64,000 nt of DNA from Chaetorhynchus papuensis (GCA_013396525.1 VWYX01000398.1:437511-501510), one strand, 5' to 3'; shown: positions 1 to 15,400, counted from the stretch's first letter. Numbers and translations: made by a program. The notes: a model not told the origin generated them from the letters alone.

Positions 1-3000
1 AGGACTTCCTGGAGACTGGGCTATGTTCCCATTAGAAAATGGGTGGGGTTATGAAGTGCTGATAGCAAAGGAAGGGTTGAATGTAAGAAAATTGTGAATA
101 AGTATGGGATGGAGTCCACTGCAGGTTCTGTGGAAAAGGAAGAAATGCAGCATTGGGAAGGAAGAAAGTTTAGGAGAAATTTGTGTCTAGGAGCTCTGAA
201 AGTTAAGAGGATGAGAAGTAATTCAGTTAAAGAAGCTGGAAAGATGGGAGAGGCTATTTATATTTTTATAAACCAGGCAGGAATCAAGGGAGAAGCTGGG
301 AACTAAAGAGGTCAAGAGCTTACAGAACTGGTTGCCAAGAGAAATTTGTAATCCTTGTGTTACCTGAAACATTGAAATTCAGGGGTTAGTTTTATCTTCT
401 GTGAATATTCCCTATAGGGGACGTTGTTCAGAAGAAAATACAGCAGCCTGTAAAATATACATTGTTGGCACAAACCTGTCAGGCATTTCAGCTGGAAGAG
501 GAAAGTAATGCAATTTTCCTGCTGAAACTGTGGCAGTGTGCACAATAGTATTAGTATTTTCATTAGTCACATTTCAGCAGAGTTTTTCTTCCAGATGAGA
601 ATAAAAAATTGTCATTTTTGTCTTTATTCTTTTAGGGCATATGTGACATGGTGAAAGCAATTTGATCTTGTTATCAAAGCTGTATCTTTTTCTTTTGAAA
701 CACTTTGCCTTCTCTCAGCTTGTAGAAAAAAGAAAAAAAGGAGAAGGAATATTTTTGCATCTTTATGAATAAAAATTTATGCCTGTAACTTCTGTTCATG
801 TTGACTCTAGTTAAAGTTAAATCACAAAGTTTTTCTGAGGTGCCTAATTAATATGCCTAGTTCATACCTACAGTATTAAATCAATCATCACAGATACAGA
901 GTCAGGACTATTTTTTTCCCTGTGTCTGAGAGAAGGTAACTTTTGGGGAAACTTTTGCTTTCCTCATAGCTCAGGATATCCTTTGCAATCCCCATTCATG
1001 TGCTGGAGGAAGTGTGTGCAATCATTAAAGATTATGCAGAAAGAAAAATTAATAAAGGAAAAAAAGATCCAGTCAAGATGGGGCTTCAGATGTTGCTTGC
1101 TCCTGGGCACATGTTAAGGATGTGTGTTGGATGTTATAAAATGCCTAACTAAAGTAAGTTAGTTCTCAGTCTGACAATCAAGTTATGCATAGGTTAACTT
1201 GTTTTTACACTGAATCACTTCTAAAGTTTACTGTTAAAAGAAGAGGTTAAAAAGAAGTGGATTATTTTCTGTGATCTGATCGCAGTGGGAAAATTTCTGC
1301 GTCTTTTAAACAAACACAAGTCATCATCAAAGACAGAGAACTATCTCTACATACAAGCTGTCAGGCTATTCATACTGCTTGCCAGGTTTCTAAGAGCAGA
1401 AGGAATGCAGAAATGAAGTGAATTCCTCAAAACAGTAGTTTAGTAAGAAGATATGACCAGATCTAATAACAGAATATTGATAATAAATAAAAACAGGAAA
1501 GCAAAATGTCCTCCTTACTTTACTGTGCCCAGACACAAAATCAAGAGTAAAATATTCAATTGAGAAGCAACCAACAAAGCTTATTTGTGCAAATGAAATT
1601 GTCAGAACAGGCAGATTTAGAATGGGGATTTGTGGATGTCAAATTCTTCACTACCAGTATTAGGCACTGATAAGATGAGACATTGAATCTCTGCATGTTG
1701 GTGTCTTTGTGAGGTTTTTATTTCAAAGAGATACAGATACATGAATAAAAATCTTGAACCTAAGTGAAAGGAATAGTCAACCCCTCAGCCATGGTTCATG
1801 AATCACAGTAGTTCGTTTTAATAACTTCAGTTGGGAAAGTGGATGCCAAACTATTCTATCTGGATGCTTCAAGTGGACTCAGCTGTCTACTGGAAGGACC
1901 TACAGGTGGAAGAGAATAGGACTGAATCAGGGATGCTATGCTGACTAACACAAGAAAGAAAGGCACTATGAATGCATGGCTTGGCTCTCGGGTAGCATTC
2001 ACCCTTCTATACGCTCTGCATAACAAAAGCAATTGTGGCATTATTAAATGGTATGAAGTGATACACTGATTTCTTGAGGCATATTTATTGCTGCTCAGCA
2101 GGAGGCCTGTAAGGTCTATTAACCAGAGGAGTTCAAAGATATCTCTTGTTGTTCAATATTTATTTTTTAAAAAATTCCATGCAGCAGGGTGTCTGCTAAA
2201 AAGGTTTTAGAATGCTTTGTTGTCCCTCTAATGTGCATTTCAGTTTGTTTAATGGAGCTCTCCATTTTGGAGCTAGCACATGAAACTGCCAAAACTAAAT
2301 TGTTTGTGAGCCTGGTTGTTGTTGTAAAGACTGAAAAGTCAATGTTCCTAATGGTAAATAAAAACTTTTTCATGATCAGATACTTTAATCATTGTTGCAT
2401 GTTTTAAGAGGTGGTGAACAAACTTAGCACTGCTTTTTCTACCTCTGTGTTGTGATGGCAAACAGTATCTATTTACTAAAATTAGAGCAGACCATACAGA
2501 ATCTGTCCAGGGCTTTGTTTAAGCTTAGAATTGTTTGGCAAATAAAAGAAATATCAATTTTCATTCATTCTGCATATTTCAAAGGTAGAGAGAGAACATT
2601 TTTGCATAGATAATTACAAGCTATTTTTGTATTCAAGGTGAACAGAAAGGTTTAGCAGATCCTAACACGAATTAGGATTTCACTTAAGACCTGAGTTCCA
2701 TTTTGATATGCTGTTTCTACAGACAAGGTTTGCACACTAGCATTATAAAAGCCAATTAGCCTATTACTGCTAATAGGTATTTATAGGGACTAGCCACACT
2801 TCAATTTTAAACTATATGTATATATCTATGAATATTGCCTGACATACCTTCTATTTTAGCTTTTTTTTTTTTCTTAGGCAAACTGTTGGAAGTTCTTTTT
2901 ACTAACACTATTTCTTGGCTATTTTGTTGTTTCCTGTACTCGTGTTTTAGTTTAAAGTGCTGGTGGTGGGGTGGCAGTGCTGTGTCCGGGGTCTGTGTCC

Positions 3001-3150
3001 TCCGTGTGGTGAGGTAAAAGATGTTGGGATCGCAGGGTAGAGGAGAGCAGAGAGCATTTGCTTGTGTGCTTGTGGAAGAGGTGATACCAAACATCTTCCT
3101 GGCCTGTATGTACCCCAGGGGTTTCAACAGGAAAAAAAAGCTTGGTAGAT

Positions 3151-3270
3151 TAATAGAACTGTAAAGGACCATGGGATTCTCTGGCTAGACCTGTTGTATA
3201 CGACTTGTCATAAAAGTTTACTGGTTACCTCTGGGTCAAGGACAATGAGTTCTGTTGGAGTAAGGATGTG
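3151..3270 (-). mobile_element. Ancient CR1/L3-like LINE relic
   Basis: The + strand reads AGAACTGTAAAGGACCATGG, then GATTCTCTGGCTAGACC, resembling the antisense form of a CR1-type tail (AACTGGAAGGGACC, then a GATCATCT/GTCCA motif). About 40 bp on, CATAAAAGTTTACTGGTTAC and CTCTGGGTCAAGGACAATGA resemble the interior of an old amniote CR1-related repeat as I remember it. The copy is diverged and non-coding, and the family assignment is from memory. Confidence 0.45.
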
Positions 3271-3335
3271 AAAAAATATGAGGAGATGGAACAAACGTGC
3301 CTTTACTTGCTAGGTTATTCTGGAGGTGTGAGATT

Positions 3336-3411
3336 CAAAAAAACCCAACAAAACAAACCAAACAACAGCCGATAAACCAAACCACCAAAACCAAAAGACT
3401 GTGAAAAAACC
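3336..3411 (+). repeat. A/C-rich low-complexity tract, (CAAA)-like
   Basis: About 75 bp dominated by AAAC, AACC and CCAAAA units. It is the complementary composition to the GT-rich blocks and lies just downstream of the CR1-like relic. Confidence 0.85.
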
Positions 3412-6400
3412 AGGCCTGATTCCTAAATTAATGGTAGCTTTGTTTTTACTTCCAGCCATTACATCTCAATTTGTCTTCTGTACTTGGACTTAAGTCCACT
3501 TTTTAGTATGTGGCATTTTTCTGTCCATTAAAGCTACTTGTAAATGATAAAGCTACCTCCTTGGTATTTTCTTCTTTGGATTTGAACAGATTGAGGTCTT
3601 GGCATATCTTACTTTGCAAAATATTTTGAGTCTTTTTATTGGTTTTGTGATTTTTACTTGGCTGCGTGAATTATTTTAGGGAGGGTAGGTTAAGCAAAAG
3701 GAAAAAAAAAAGAACCTGTTTGATTCTAACAACATAAATGAAATATTTGTGAAAATAACCAGTACAGAAGGACAAAAGTCACTGTCTCGTTCCTGTCCTA
3801 CTCTATATGTATAGTTGATAGCTACAGTAGCAATGAATATCTTAATTTTGCACCTCCCAAGGTGATAAATATTTTGCTGCAAGGTACATTGACTTCACCT
3901 GGATGCTACTCATGCAAATGGTGTGAATATCTAGCCCCTCATAAAGCATTTTGCTCCGTGAAGAGAGTAGCTCTTTTTAAATTCATGCAGAATTGATAAT
4001 TTTCCACTGCTGTTGCCTGTGAAGCTGATGCAGCTATTTATGCATTAAAGAAAATAAAGTGTAGGCAGCGACACGCATTTCGTGTCATCAGTCGTATTCA
4101 TTGAAGCAGGAGTCCCGTTGTAGCTCAGTGGGATTACATATGAAATTATTCCAGTGTTATGTGGGAAATAATTGACTTTGGATTTTCTTTGTTGTTCTTG
4201 CTCTTAATGGTTTTTATTTGTCTGAGGGCTACATGTATATTTCATGGAAGGGCTGCTGATCAGAACCGCTTGTCTGTCAGCCTTTAGGTGAGCATTCTTC
4301 ATCTGTCATCCACTTGCACTGAATTCCAAAGGTGCTGTGAAGGGATATTTGTTTTAGTCAAAAAATGTGCTGTAGCATGGTGCAGAAAGATGTGAGCAGT
4401 ACAAGCAATGTATTTCATTAGTCTAATTGAAACAGAGGAAAAAATTGAACTAGCTTTCGTCACAGAAATCCTTTTCAGGGCCAGTTCCTTAGGTAATAAG
4501 TAATTATCGTGGAAGAAGTGTTTGTGTCTAGGGAATATGTCTGTTTTTTCTAGCTTTAAAACTGGTCTGGTAAAAGATGCTGTTTTTTCTGGTAAACCTT
4601 GGTTTTCCTAGATTTTTAGTCAATCATGCTTGCAACAATTCTGCTAATGTAGTTTTTCATCAGCCCATCTCCTTGCTTTTATGTGCTTTCAACCAACACA
4701 AGCAGAATGTAAGCTATCTATCTTTCACACATTGAAAAGTCTGGAAAAGCAGTAATATATCAGAAAAATTAAAAAAAAAAAAAAGTGGTTTATCAACTTT
4801 TGTCGTATAGCTGCTTTTTACCAGGGTGATGCTATTGCTTATCTCCCACTGCAGCTATTCACTGCAAACTCCTATTTCTTTGTAGCTATTTTCTGGAGTT
4901 GAAAAAATAAAAGATGGTGCCTTTCTTAATTTGGCAGCTTTCATCATTTTCATTTGTAGGTGAAAGCTGCCAAGCCCTATTAGGGGGATGAGCTCACCAG
5001 GGGGATACTTGTGTCATTTCCACCCACTTGTCATGTTATTTTCTCTACACTTGTTAACGCGAACTGTCAACCTGTAAAATGCTCTTATAACATTTGCACA
5101 TGAGATGCTGCAGGAGGTGACATAAGCTAATAGAAGGAGTTCATACTAACAGAAAATCTCATTTGTACGTAGTGGAAGCGATGAGCTCAGGGACTTGCAC
5201 TTTGATTGCATTGTAATTAACGATGCTTTGTGTATCTTAGTGTGATAGCTGCAGAGACTGCTGCTGTCTCCCTGGTCCTGTCTGACAGGGTTGTTTCTCC
5301 TGAGAGATGTGGACAGGAGAGAACAATCAAGAGATATGTGATATAGCTGGACTGATTGCAAGTTTCTCTGCTAATCACAGGCACATCACTCATGATTAAG
5401 AATTGAAAGCCAGTGTTCAGCCTTATGTCACAGTTGTGGATATGATGGCTGCAGAACTGTGTTTTGAAAGCACTTTTTTTATTTATCAATAGTAGAAAAG
5501 TTATGTAGATATCCACAGGAATAAATGCTAAGAAAAGAAAACAAAGAAAGTAGGTTACATCATACAACCATATAAAAGAATGGCAAGATAAATTCCTGAT
5601 GCTGAAGCTCCTGAACATGAAGCTTTCTGCACCTGATGTTGTTGAGAACCTGTGGGCTATTTGGTTTCCTTGTGCTGTTTCTGATTACCCCTTTAGAAAG
5701 CAAAGACATTATCAGCTGAATTTTTTGTTGTGCTGGGTTGCTGTTTCTTCCCTTTCCTTAGAAAAGAAGGCTTGTGAAGGGGATGAGTAGAGCTGACCCT
5801 GTTTGGTAGCTGCAGTAATCTGGAAGTTGCTTTGGTTTCCCTGCTGGCGGATGGGTTTAGGTCTTTCTTTTTGAGTCCAGAGGGGTCTCTCCCCTTTTAA
5901 GATGATAAAAGCCTGTGTGAATGTCAAGCCCGTTTAAGAGAGAGCTACTTGCTGTCTCTTCAAGTCTGTGTTGGCCCCACATATTTCCTTCTGACTTGTA
6001 ATATCATGAACCCTAGTGGTTCTTCCATGCTAAAGTGCTTTTAACTTTTTGCAGGGCTTCAGGCATTCAGTATTTCCCTGTCTGCTTTTCCCTTGTCTTT
6101 TCTAAAGGCTTGGTGAATCTGGCCTTAACCGAGTGTTTCAAGGAATGGGCATGAACAGCTCTATTCCTTCTGGGCCATCTTGCAGTTAGCAAACAAAATT
6201 TTGCCTAACTGCCCTACATTTCTCATTTATATACTGAGGATTACATCTCTGTTTTCTTACAGAGCAAGTCTTTGAGCCTAGAGGTAAAGGAAGAGAAACT
6301 TTAGCTAGCTCTTGAGAATGTTTTTTATTAACTCAAGTGTCATGAATGGATTACTTATCTATTGTCGTATTTCTACTGCATAACTCATCTCCCAACACTG

Positions 6401-9400
6401 CACATTTGTCCCCTGTAATATTGTACAGCAAGTACCTGTAGGACCTATTTGTAAAACTTAACTTTAATGGATTATTAATAGGCCAGGTGTATTTCGTAGT
6501 CAGTGGAGAAAAAGGCTCCTCCAGAGGATAACTCACAGTGGCTAATTTCAGCCTCCTTTCTAAACCATATGTAGGTTTTCTCACTGTTCTCCCTTGCCAA
6601 CTGTTGAGAGGACCTCCAGAGATTAACCCCATTGGGCTGGTTCACTACTGAAGTGTTCGACTCAGTTTTGCTGATTTTTTCTCTGTGCTGACAAATCCTG
6701 TGCTGTGTGGATCCAGCCCAGTGGTTACCTGTTTCAGCTGATAGATTTGTCCCATTGCCTCTCTGTCACGTTGGGTTAGCTAGATTCTTAAATATCTGCA
6801 GGGAGCTTTGGTTATGTTTTTAACTTTATTTGATTTGAGCTAGTTGATACAGTTTGAGGTCCCACTTGAGATTCTGTACACTGTAGTTCCCATTTCATGT
6901 AGTGGGAATTGGTTTAATGTAGCTAAATAAATACTCTGATTTTACAGTGGTCTTTTTCTTACACATACTGACTGATACTGCTTTGTATAATAGATGTGAG
7001 CCAACATTTTTTTATGCTGCCCTGCTTTGGATTTGTGTTTTTTTGGAAATGTGTTCAGAGCAGTTTTGTTGTTGTTGTTTGTGTTTTTTTTAATTTGTGA
7101 GGAGATTTTGGATCCTACAGTCATCTCAGCCTTGTTGTTAAATGTTTTAAAAAAAAATCCGGAAATCCTGCCTACAAGTGTATCAGAGGGCATCACAAAC
7201 AGTTGCAGCAAGTCAGAGAAAAAAAATTCATTTGAGGTTTTCTTTTGATTTGCTGCCATTGGAGGTCTTTTGGTAAAGCGATGGACTTTACCAATGAGTA
7301 GATGTCATCCAGAAATTCTTGTGTCCAGCAGTAGGGTGTTATTCATCATGAACAGAAATGGTAGAAACCTGATTTGGGTTAACCTTTGGCACAAATACTA
7401 TAAGCTGTGAAACAAACCAACAGATTACAGCAGTTTTTTTCAGGACAGCTTTCCTCCCTTAACTCAGTGTTCCTTGAAGTCAGGAAACCACATTCATACC
7501 TGAAAATGCCTTTGAATTTAACCGTCTAAAGTGTGTGGTTACTCCACATTTACATACTGTTCATCCTGGCCTCGCTCATGTCAGTCAATCTCAATCAGTG
7601 AAAAATATTTTGTTCCAGGCTTACAGGGTGAAACTAGGACTGGCTTCTACAACTGTTGCTTTGGAGTTCATAGATTTGATTAGCATTTTTTAATAACACT
7701 TCAAACTGCATGTCAAGGAGATTTAGTTCTTGGTGTTATCTGAAATAAGATTCTTATTACCTTGGGAAAAAATATATCCTCCCTCTTTAATTTCCTAGAG
7801 CATCAGCGTATACAGAGCACCTGACATTTTGTCTTACGATTGTATTTTTTATTAGACTAGAAGAAATGTATTGGGGAACATATAATAAAAATCAATTGAA
7901 ATTTTGCATGTGGAAAGATACGATGTAAATGGTTGGATACAGCCAAGATCATACCATTATTCTTCATGACATTAAAATATAAACTGCATTGTCAAAAACT
8001 GGAAAATACCTGCAGTTTAGATTGCTTACTTTAAGCTCCATTTAATCCTCTTTCTCAGTATGGCATTTTCATTTAAAGTCTGGAAAAAAAAAATAGTACA
8101 AATTTAGTCAAAGGCTTGTTTGTAATGAGGTTATATTTTTATGAATTCTTACCTGAATTGAAGTGATACTGTACCCTCTTATTTTATTATTCTGGAATTG
8201 AAGACTTGAGAGAAAGAGCACACTAGATTTTGTGGTGAGCAAATAAACCTTTAATATCATCAACATAGAAATGTCAATCACCAAGCAAGTAGACTACTTT
8301 TTGCCTGAGAAAATGAAAAAAAATGCTTTCAAAACAGTACTGCAAGTCCCTTTTTTCTTAACCCACTCTCTAGGAAAACATGGTCAGAAAAAGCAAAAAG
8401 TAACATTGCTCTCAAAAATGCCTGTGGTAGTACAAGAATTTTTTCTTCTCATTTTTGCAAATAGACTGACAAGCACTTGTTACAGTAAATGCTCCTACTG
8501 CTGGAAAAAAAAAATTGAGATGAAAAATGCTTGCTGTGTCAGTGGCCCCTCACAGAGGGTTGAAAAAGCGTGCAACAGGAATAGGAAGGAGATTACTGGG
8601 GTTGTAAACAGATATTAAAATATCCTTTTAAGGCAGAACAAATTTTTATCTCAGTTTAGCCAATGAGTTGAAGATAGAGGTGGAGGTAGAAACAAAGAAT
8701 ATGAAAATAACAGATCAAGAGATAACAGGTTAAGATTTCAAGAGCAGATATTACTCTTTCATTACCTGCTTCCCTTGGTTGATTGATGTATTACGGTAGT
8801 TTGGTTTTCTGCTCTCTTTGGGATTTATTTCTAAGTGCGTGCATATTACACAGCACTTTATCATTTTCTTCAGTGCTCCTGCTTACTGATTCCAGGGTGA
8901 AATCTGTTTTAGTCTTGATACACTACATTTCACCCATTACATTCCTAAGAAAGACAAATGGTTGTAGGCCTTTGCAAGCTGACAACTCATAAATAGGACC
9001 TTTAGGAATTAGAGGCTTCTTCCTTCTGTCCTTCCTTGTGATGATATAAGCACTGTGTAAGAAGAGTAGAGTAAGGATGAACACGGCATTGTAATGACAA
9101 ATAATGAAAAATAAATGTACATTGATGGTCACTGTGCTTAGCTGGCTCCCCAGTAATACTCAGAGCATGCAGTCACAGTTGCCTGCTACGTGCAGACATT
9201 TGGCTCCTTAACACAAATACACAGAATATAAATAGGAAGCTTAAAACTGTGATAGAAAGTTATAGCCTGGTCATTAAAGGCTGTAACTTGTCCCATTTAT
9301 TTTTGGAAAATCCTGCAATCACAGTGCTCTTGAATTCTTCTTATTCACAGTTTTCTTGCTTGGAACGTTCCATCATGGTTATTAATGGAATGTCATCATG

Positions 9401-12400
9401 TCATGTTTATTTTCTGTTTCAATTTTTTTGTGTCCAGGACTGATGGAGAGCTCCACGTATCTGATCTGTTTAACTTGAATGCTCTTTATAATCACAACAT
9501 TATGTTTATGTCCGTACAAAGCTTGGGATGCTGTACAAACTTTAAAATATTTGTGATAATTTCATCCAGATATTCAGATAGTCCAGGTTTGTTTACTATA
9601 ATAGTGAGTATTTCCTGTTAGCTATACTCTGTATACATAAGGTGGAATATAGCATGAATGTCTCTTGTTTTTCTGAGATACCACAGCGAAGGGATATAAA
9701 AGGGGTAGTAAAACCTGGACACATTTTTTTTGAGTTTGTGTTTCTTGGAGAAGGACTGTGATTTGCAGTGCCTGGAACTGTAGCCTGTAAAAAGATGAGG
9801 AGCTGGTAACTGTGAGGTTCTCTCACAGGCTTGCTGTATAGCCTGAGCTGAGTTGCCTTATTTTTTTCCCCATCTGGAAAAAAAAAATATTACGGTCGTC
9901 TTGCTGGCTGTGAAAATGCTGATGTAATGAGGGGTTATCTTTCCTGGAAGCATAAGGTGACAAAAGATATTTTACTGAAGGGTTTTGCTATCTCCTAATC
10001 TGTGCTTTTCAGTTTAGTGGTTGAATGTATGGCAGAGCTAAAGGCCTGTATGAGCCCTGGATTTTGCTGTAATGAATAGTGTCAGATGCAGCTGAGCACA
10101 TGTGCATGACAAAGGAAAGATAAACAAAGATTTGTGCTTTTAATTCTGAGGTGGCTACTTAATGTTGTATTCTCCAGTTTATTATTGCTATGGTTCTGCT
10201 GGTGGTTTTGAGGCTGGAAATATACTTCAAAATGTTGACTTAACTAACAAGTTACTATTATTTTGTTCAGAATTAATTTTCCATTCATTAAAAATGTCAT
10301 AGCTAATTTATAGGTATCAATCTGTTTATGAGGCTATTGCCATTTCAGCCTTGTGACATTTGTTGAGAGGAAAGCAAATTTTTTTTGTGTTAGCATTACA
10401 AGCAGTAAACAAAAATCACCCTTTTATGTCAGTAAAACATTTATTTCAAGAATTACTATTCTCATGGGAGAAGGAGATACTTTGATGAGTAGCTTAAGGA
10501 AAATTTTAGATTTCTTTAATCTGGGAAGAAAGTTGGGTCCTTCCTATTGCATTTAAAAATCAACCAGCTGTCTCCCCAGCCAACCCTGTTCCCCTGGTTT
10601 TTACTGTAGTGGAAACCTCCATTAACTTCCCTGGCTTTATTGCGTTTATATTACTAGAGGAAAAAAAATGAGGTTTGTGGTGCACTGACTGGCCAAGCGC
10701 ATCCAATCTTCGGTTGAAAATGAAAACTCTGACTCTGGTTAGCCTGCAGGCATGGCTGAGCTGTTACGATGAACCCAAGCTATTTATCTGGAGCAGAAAA
10801 TTACATGTATGTAGAATAAATTTGATAAGAGAGACCTGTAAGGGAAATACAGCAAAGTATTGTGAAGATGAACTAGTAATCTATTTGTTTGGCAATTAGA
10901 GGCTTTCATGCTTGTGACAGGGGTACCTTTTGTGAGGGCAACAGTGTTTTGGGTTTTAGAACTGTCTTCTATTAGATTCTGCATTTCTTGTTCTCTGTAT
11001 AAATAAAATGTTAAAAATTGCCATTAATTCTGCAGGTGCTGTATAGAAGCACACAGTGGTCACCTTAGACTACACAACAATTTGGGTGCAAAAAACCTCA
11101 GCATGAGAGTGAATATTCTGTTTTGAAAAGAAAACCTGGGCCTTGCCAGAACGGTACCTCCTGAGAAACAATTTGAAGGAGGCATCTGAAGCCTATTGCA
11201 TTTTAAACTTAAGATGTATTTTGACTGCAGTTCACCGGGACACCAGGAGCTGTGATGTTCAGTGGAATCTTTGGGAATATTCAGTCAGAGTTGGTTAAAG
11301 TATGAGTTTTGCTTTTCTGGAAACCTTGGACTGTTGTTTTGTCTACATGTCAAGTAGGAGTAGGAAAGCAGCTCTCCATGGTAGAGGACTAAAATTACAT
11401 TGCTTTATTAATATAACTAAAAAACAAATAGCCCCCCACTCTCACTTTTGAACTTTTCAGTAGCCTGTGTGAAAAATGCTGAGTTCAGGCTGAATTGGTT
11501 CTGTAGGCTCCAAGTGGAAAGTGATCTTCTCTGGGCTATTGGATGCAACTGTTTCCCCTTTTGAATTGTGATCAGTAGTGATACTGTTGCAAGCAGTACT
11601 TCAGTAGTGGGTACAGATGGCAGGTTTTGCTTTTTCCATTTGAAATACTGTATTTCATTTGTTTATCTTTAGTAATTTTACCTATGGACATGAAATAAGG
11701 GCATCTAAGCCTTCCTATAAGGACAGATACGCAGAATGGAGAATTTAAATTTCTCATTACCGTGTACAGATCCACATGATTTGGTTTTCTTGAGTTTTAT
11801 GTATTTATTTATAAAAGGAAAGTGAATAAAATGTTAAAACGGAGGAAAAAAAAAAATCCCTTGAAGTTTTCCATGGAGGAGTGGGGAATAATCTGATGTT
11901 TCTATGCATTCACTGAGATGTGCAATTTTATATAGTTTTACTTGCTGTTGTGTGTTCATATGTTGTTTTTATCAATATGGTTGCCCATACTAATACATTT
12001 TAGGTGTGTGAGTGTCCGTGCAGGAGCTGCAACAGGCACTGATTTAAAGGTTTACTTAATGCTTTAATACAACCCTTGATCAAGTTAACAAAATTGTGTA
12101 TCACCAAGGGAGCAATCTCCCCTGGCTGGGCTCTGCTCTAATCTTACAGATCAGCACAGGCTGCAGAACTGCGGCTGAGAAACCCGAGTTTGGATTTGCA
12201 GTACTGAGAGTGCATTATACAGTGAGGCAGCTGGTCTCTCACTCACCAGTGTGATAATAAAACACACTTTTATAGATTAAGAGATACTGATGCTGAGCTC
12301 CATATAGTCTGTCGCAGGTAAATAAAGTGCTGCAAAAATATTGCTGCTTCGGGCTCAAAGCATGAAATAGTGTTTTTTAGAACACAATTTTTCAGTTATA

Positions 12401-15400
12401 TTAAACTCAGCCCAGCAGAAAAAAACACATTGCTGGTGGGTAGGCTGAGCCTTTGGAAGTTGTATGTCCTGTGTTTATATTCAGGAGAAGAAAAGCCAGG
12501 CCCAACTCTGTGCTTATTGCATCAGGAGAAGAGAGCAGTGGTGGTAACTTCCTCTGCTGGTACGTCCTCCCAGACCCCAGCTACAGTCTCCTTTTGTATT
12601 AAAATATATATATATTGAGGTTTTAGATGTTAATTTATATTTACTAGTGGCAGCATTCTTCCAGAACTAATAATAAGTTGGTTTGGTGTGTTATGCTAAT
12701 TTGGCTAGATCTGTCTCTGACTGTGAAAGGAATGGGCAAGTTATTAGGGACAGGAGAAAAGGGTTTAAAATGGAAATAGTTAAAATTTGGCTTTCTTTAG
12801 TGTCACTCATGTTACAACCACGATACAGATTCATAGGTGGCAGCCCGGAAGTAACCAGTAGAAGTCAAATAATTGTCCACCTTTCCATGGCTTTTTACTT
12901 ATGCATCTGGAACTCATCTTTACCATCCCTTTTATCTTAATACCTCCATTTTAACTTATGTGGACTCTAGCATAACTGGTTGTTGGTGCCTTTGTTTTTT
13001 GGTGAGGTTCCTGTTGATGTTAATTTCATTTGCATTAAGGAGGGATGAGGAAGTACATTAGGAAATGGTTTCTGATGGTAAGGGCGGTAAAAACCAGACA
13101 GTCTGACTAAGGGTATTGTGGAATCTACGTCACTGGGAATCTCTTTAAGAACATTTTGGATAATCAGTGGATAGAAAGCACTATTATATCACCATTAACT
13201 GAAGGTATTTTTTCTGTTTGGTCTGTTAAGTTATGGTACCCATATCTGGTGTCTGAGAGAGGCTTTGGAATGTGTATCTGTGTGTGACATTAATAGTTCT
13301 GTATTGGCTCATGTGTACATATGTGTGTGGATATTTACATGAATTTGTGATGAGTTCAAATGTCCAGAAACTCATAGGATGTGTTTCTTTGCATTGCAGT
13401 CGCTCAGAAAAACTGCATTACAAATGTCTTACAGATTTTTTTACTTTGGCAACCAGTGTATTTCTATAAACATTCCCACAGTGACATATTGCAAAATTCC
13501 TTCAGTTACATGTTCCAAGGTATGTGAGCACACCAGCAAACTGGTGGAAAGCTGAGTGCCAGTTTTGTCCACTAAACTGATGTAATTCCACGCTCTTTTT
13601 CCAGGGACAAAGTTTTTTGTTTTGAGTCTTCAGATGTTTGAAGTATTTCAAGGATCACTCATCTTAAATTCCACTAGCTTTTTCTGCCTTCAGCGTTTCC
13701 TGTTGGCTACTGCAGACCCTTGAGACAACCAGCAATAGTAAAGACTTGGTAGAGTGACTTTGGTGGAATTGAAGCAATCTGAAACTGAGCCTGTTTATGA
13801 AGATATTCTTATAGAATTTTCTTAATGAAGGGAAAAGGTGATAACTTGTCTTGTGTTCAGAAATAGAACTGGCATTATGTATCTTCCCTGAAAACATTGG
13901 GCAAATCTTTCAAGGAACAGAGTGTTGTTTTAAACCCTCCCACCCTCCCTTACACCAAAATTTGCTGTGTAAGATTGTTCTCTTTATGTTACAGAATTGT
14001 CCAAAAGTCCTGCAGCAACTAATTTGTCATGTAGCTTACATTTTATGTAGTTAAAAGAATGTCTTAGCATTCACTGGATGTCTTATCTGTAGTTTAGAAG
14101 AAAAATATTCAGTATTTTAAGATGGAAGATAGCTCTGCTAAGGGTGTCCCCTCATTTTCCTCATTTACCACTTAATTTTCTATTCTCTTTCTCTTTCTGC
14201 CCTTGATTAAATACTGTGCTATGGTGCTCATGAGAATAATTGGGATGAGCAGAAGCATTACTAACAGGAAAAAATTGCAGCCTCCAGCAAGTACTTTTTC
14301 TTATTAGTCAATGTGCCACCTTATAAGAATGTGATTAATTTCAGATCAGAACTTCGCTTTAATGATGTGCTGATGTAATACTTTATGTAGGTCATTTGTT
14401 CTTCCAGCCCCCAAAAATCTGCTGGGCATCGAGGTAGTCCTTGGCTTATTTTTATATCAGTGATGACCACTGATGAAAGAATAGCTTTGTAGACTAAGGC
14501 TGTTATCTTTGCTAGGGAATTTATCTTGGTCTGAAGCCTAACACTGCAGAACTACTAATAATATAGTAGTTGGAGGTTTTGCTTTATTCAAATAAAAAAA
14601 TGCTGGTAGGCCCATTTTGATAGAACTGTACTCGTGGAGAATTGGCTGTAGCACAGGAATGGACACTGCATATCTTTTTTGACTGTGTGATGTCAGTAGG
14701 GCACTTGAGAAATGCACTTTCTGCCTAGTTGTTATTGTAGTGCATATCCTGAATTATCTTGGGTCCTGAGATGAAAAATGAAAGAAGAGCAAAGCATTGA
14801 TACTTGCTAAGCTTGGCTTTGGTCAGGAGTGTTGGTGTTGGTACTAGGATTGGATGGTAAAAAAACCAGCTGAGTCAAAACTGTAACTTTAGTGGATTAT
14901 TCCATATGGTCAAATGACACCTATTGGGGAAATAGTAATGCAGCTGTGTCTCTCTGCAACAACCATGGAGACTGCTTAAAAAAGGCAAAAGTTCTGATTC
15001 TTAATTATATGGGATTGGTTTGTGTTCATGCAAGACTTGCCTAGTATGTCTGTGATTTCTCCCTTGAACATCAGGAACTTGTGTTTGTGCTGCTTATAAA
15101 GAACATCTTAAAAAATCCCACAACACCACGACTCCAAGACAAAACTAAAATACCTGGCATGGAAAATGTTACAGCAATAGTAAGGAAAGACAAGCATATG
15201 CCTATGGTTGTATCAGACTGTCAGGAACTTGGGGAAGGAAGGGCTGAATATCCAGATAAAGTGAAATGGTGGTAGGAGGATTCTGAATTTTGTTGGTTTT
15301 TAAAATAAATTATATTTCACTGAATTTGCATACTTCTGGCTTCTGGGACTTTATTAAAAGCATTCATTAGTGCTTCTTTCACCAAAAAAATCCATTCTGC

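Noticed and set aside
4994..5008. TCACCAGGGGGATAC as a second CTCF site
   Set aside because: The GG core is followed by AT instead of the preferred GC, so the match is too weak to list as a feature.
5217..5618. 133-codon antisense ORF
   Set aside because: No recognisable family and a composition typical of AT-rich noncoding DNA.
6351..6632. 93-codon antisense ORF considered as a decayed retroviral or LINE remnant
   Set aside because: No conserved motif of any viral or LINE protein could be identified, and there were no flanking LTR-like direct repeats.
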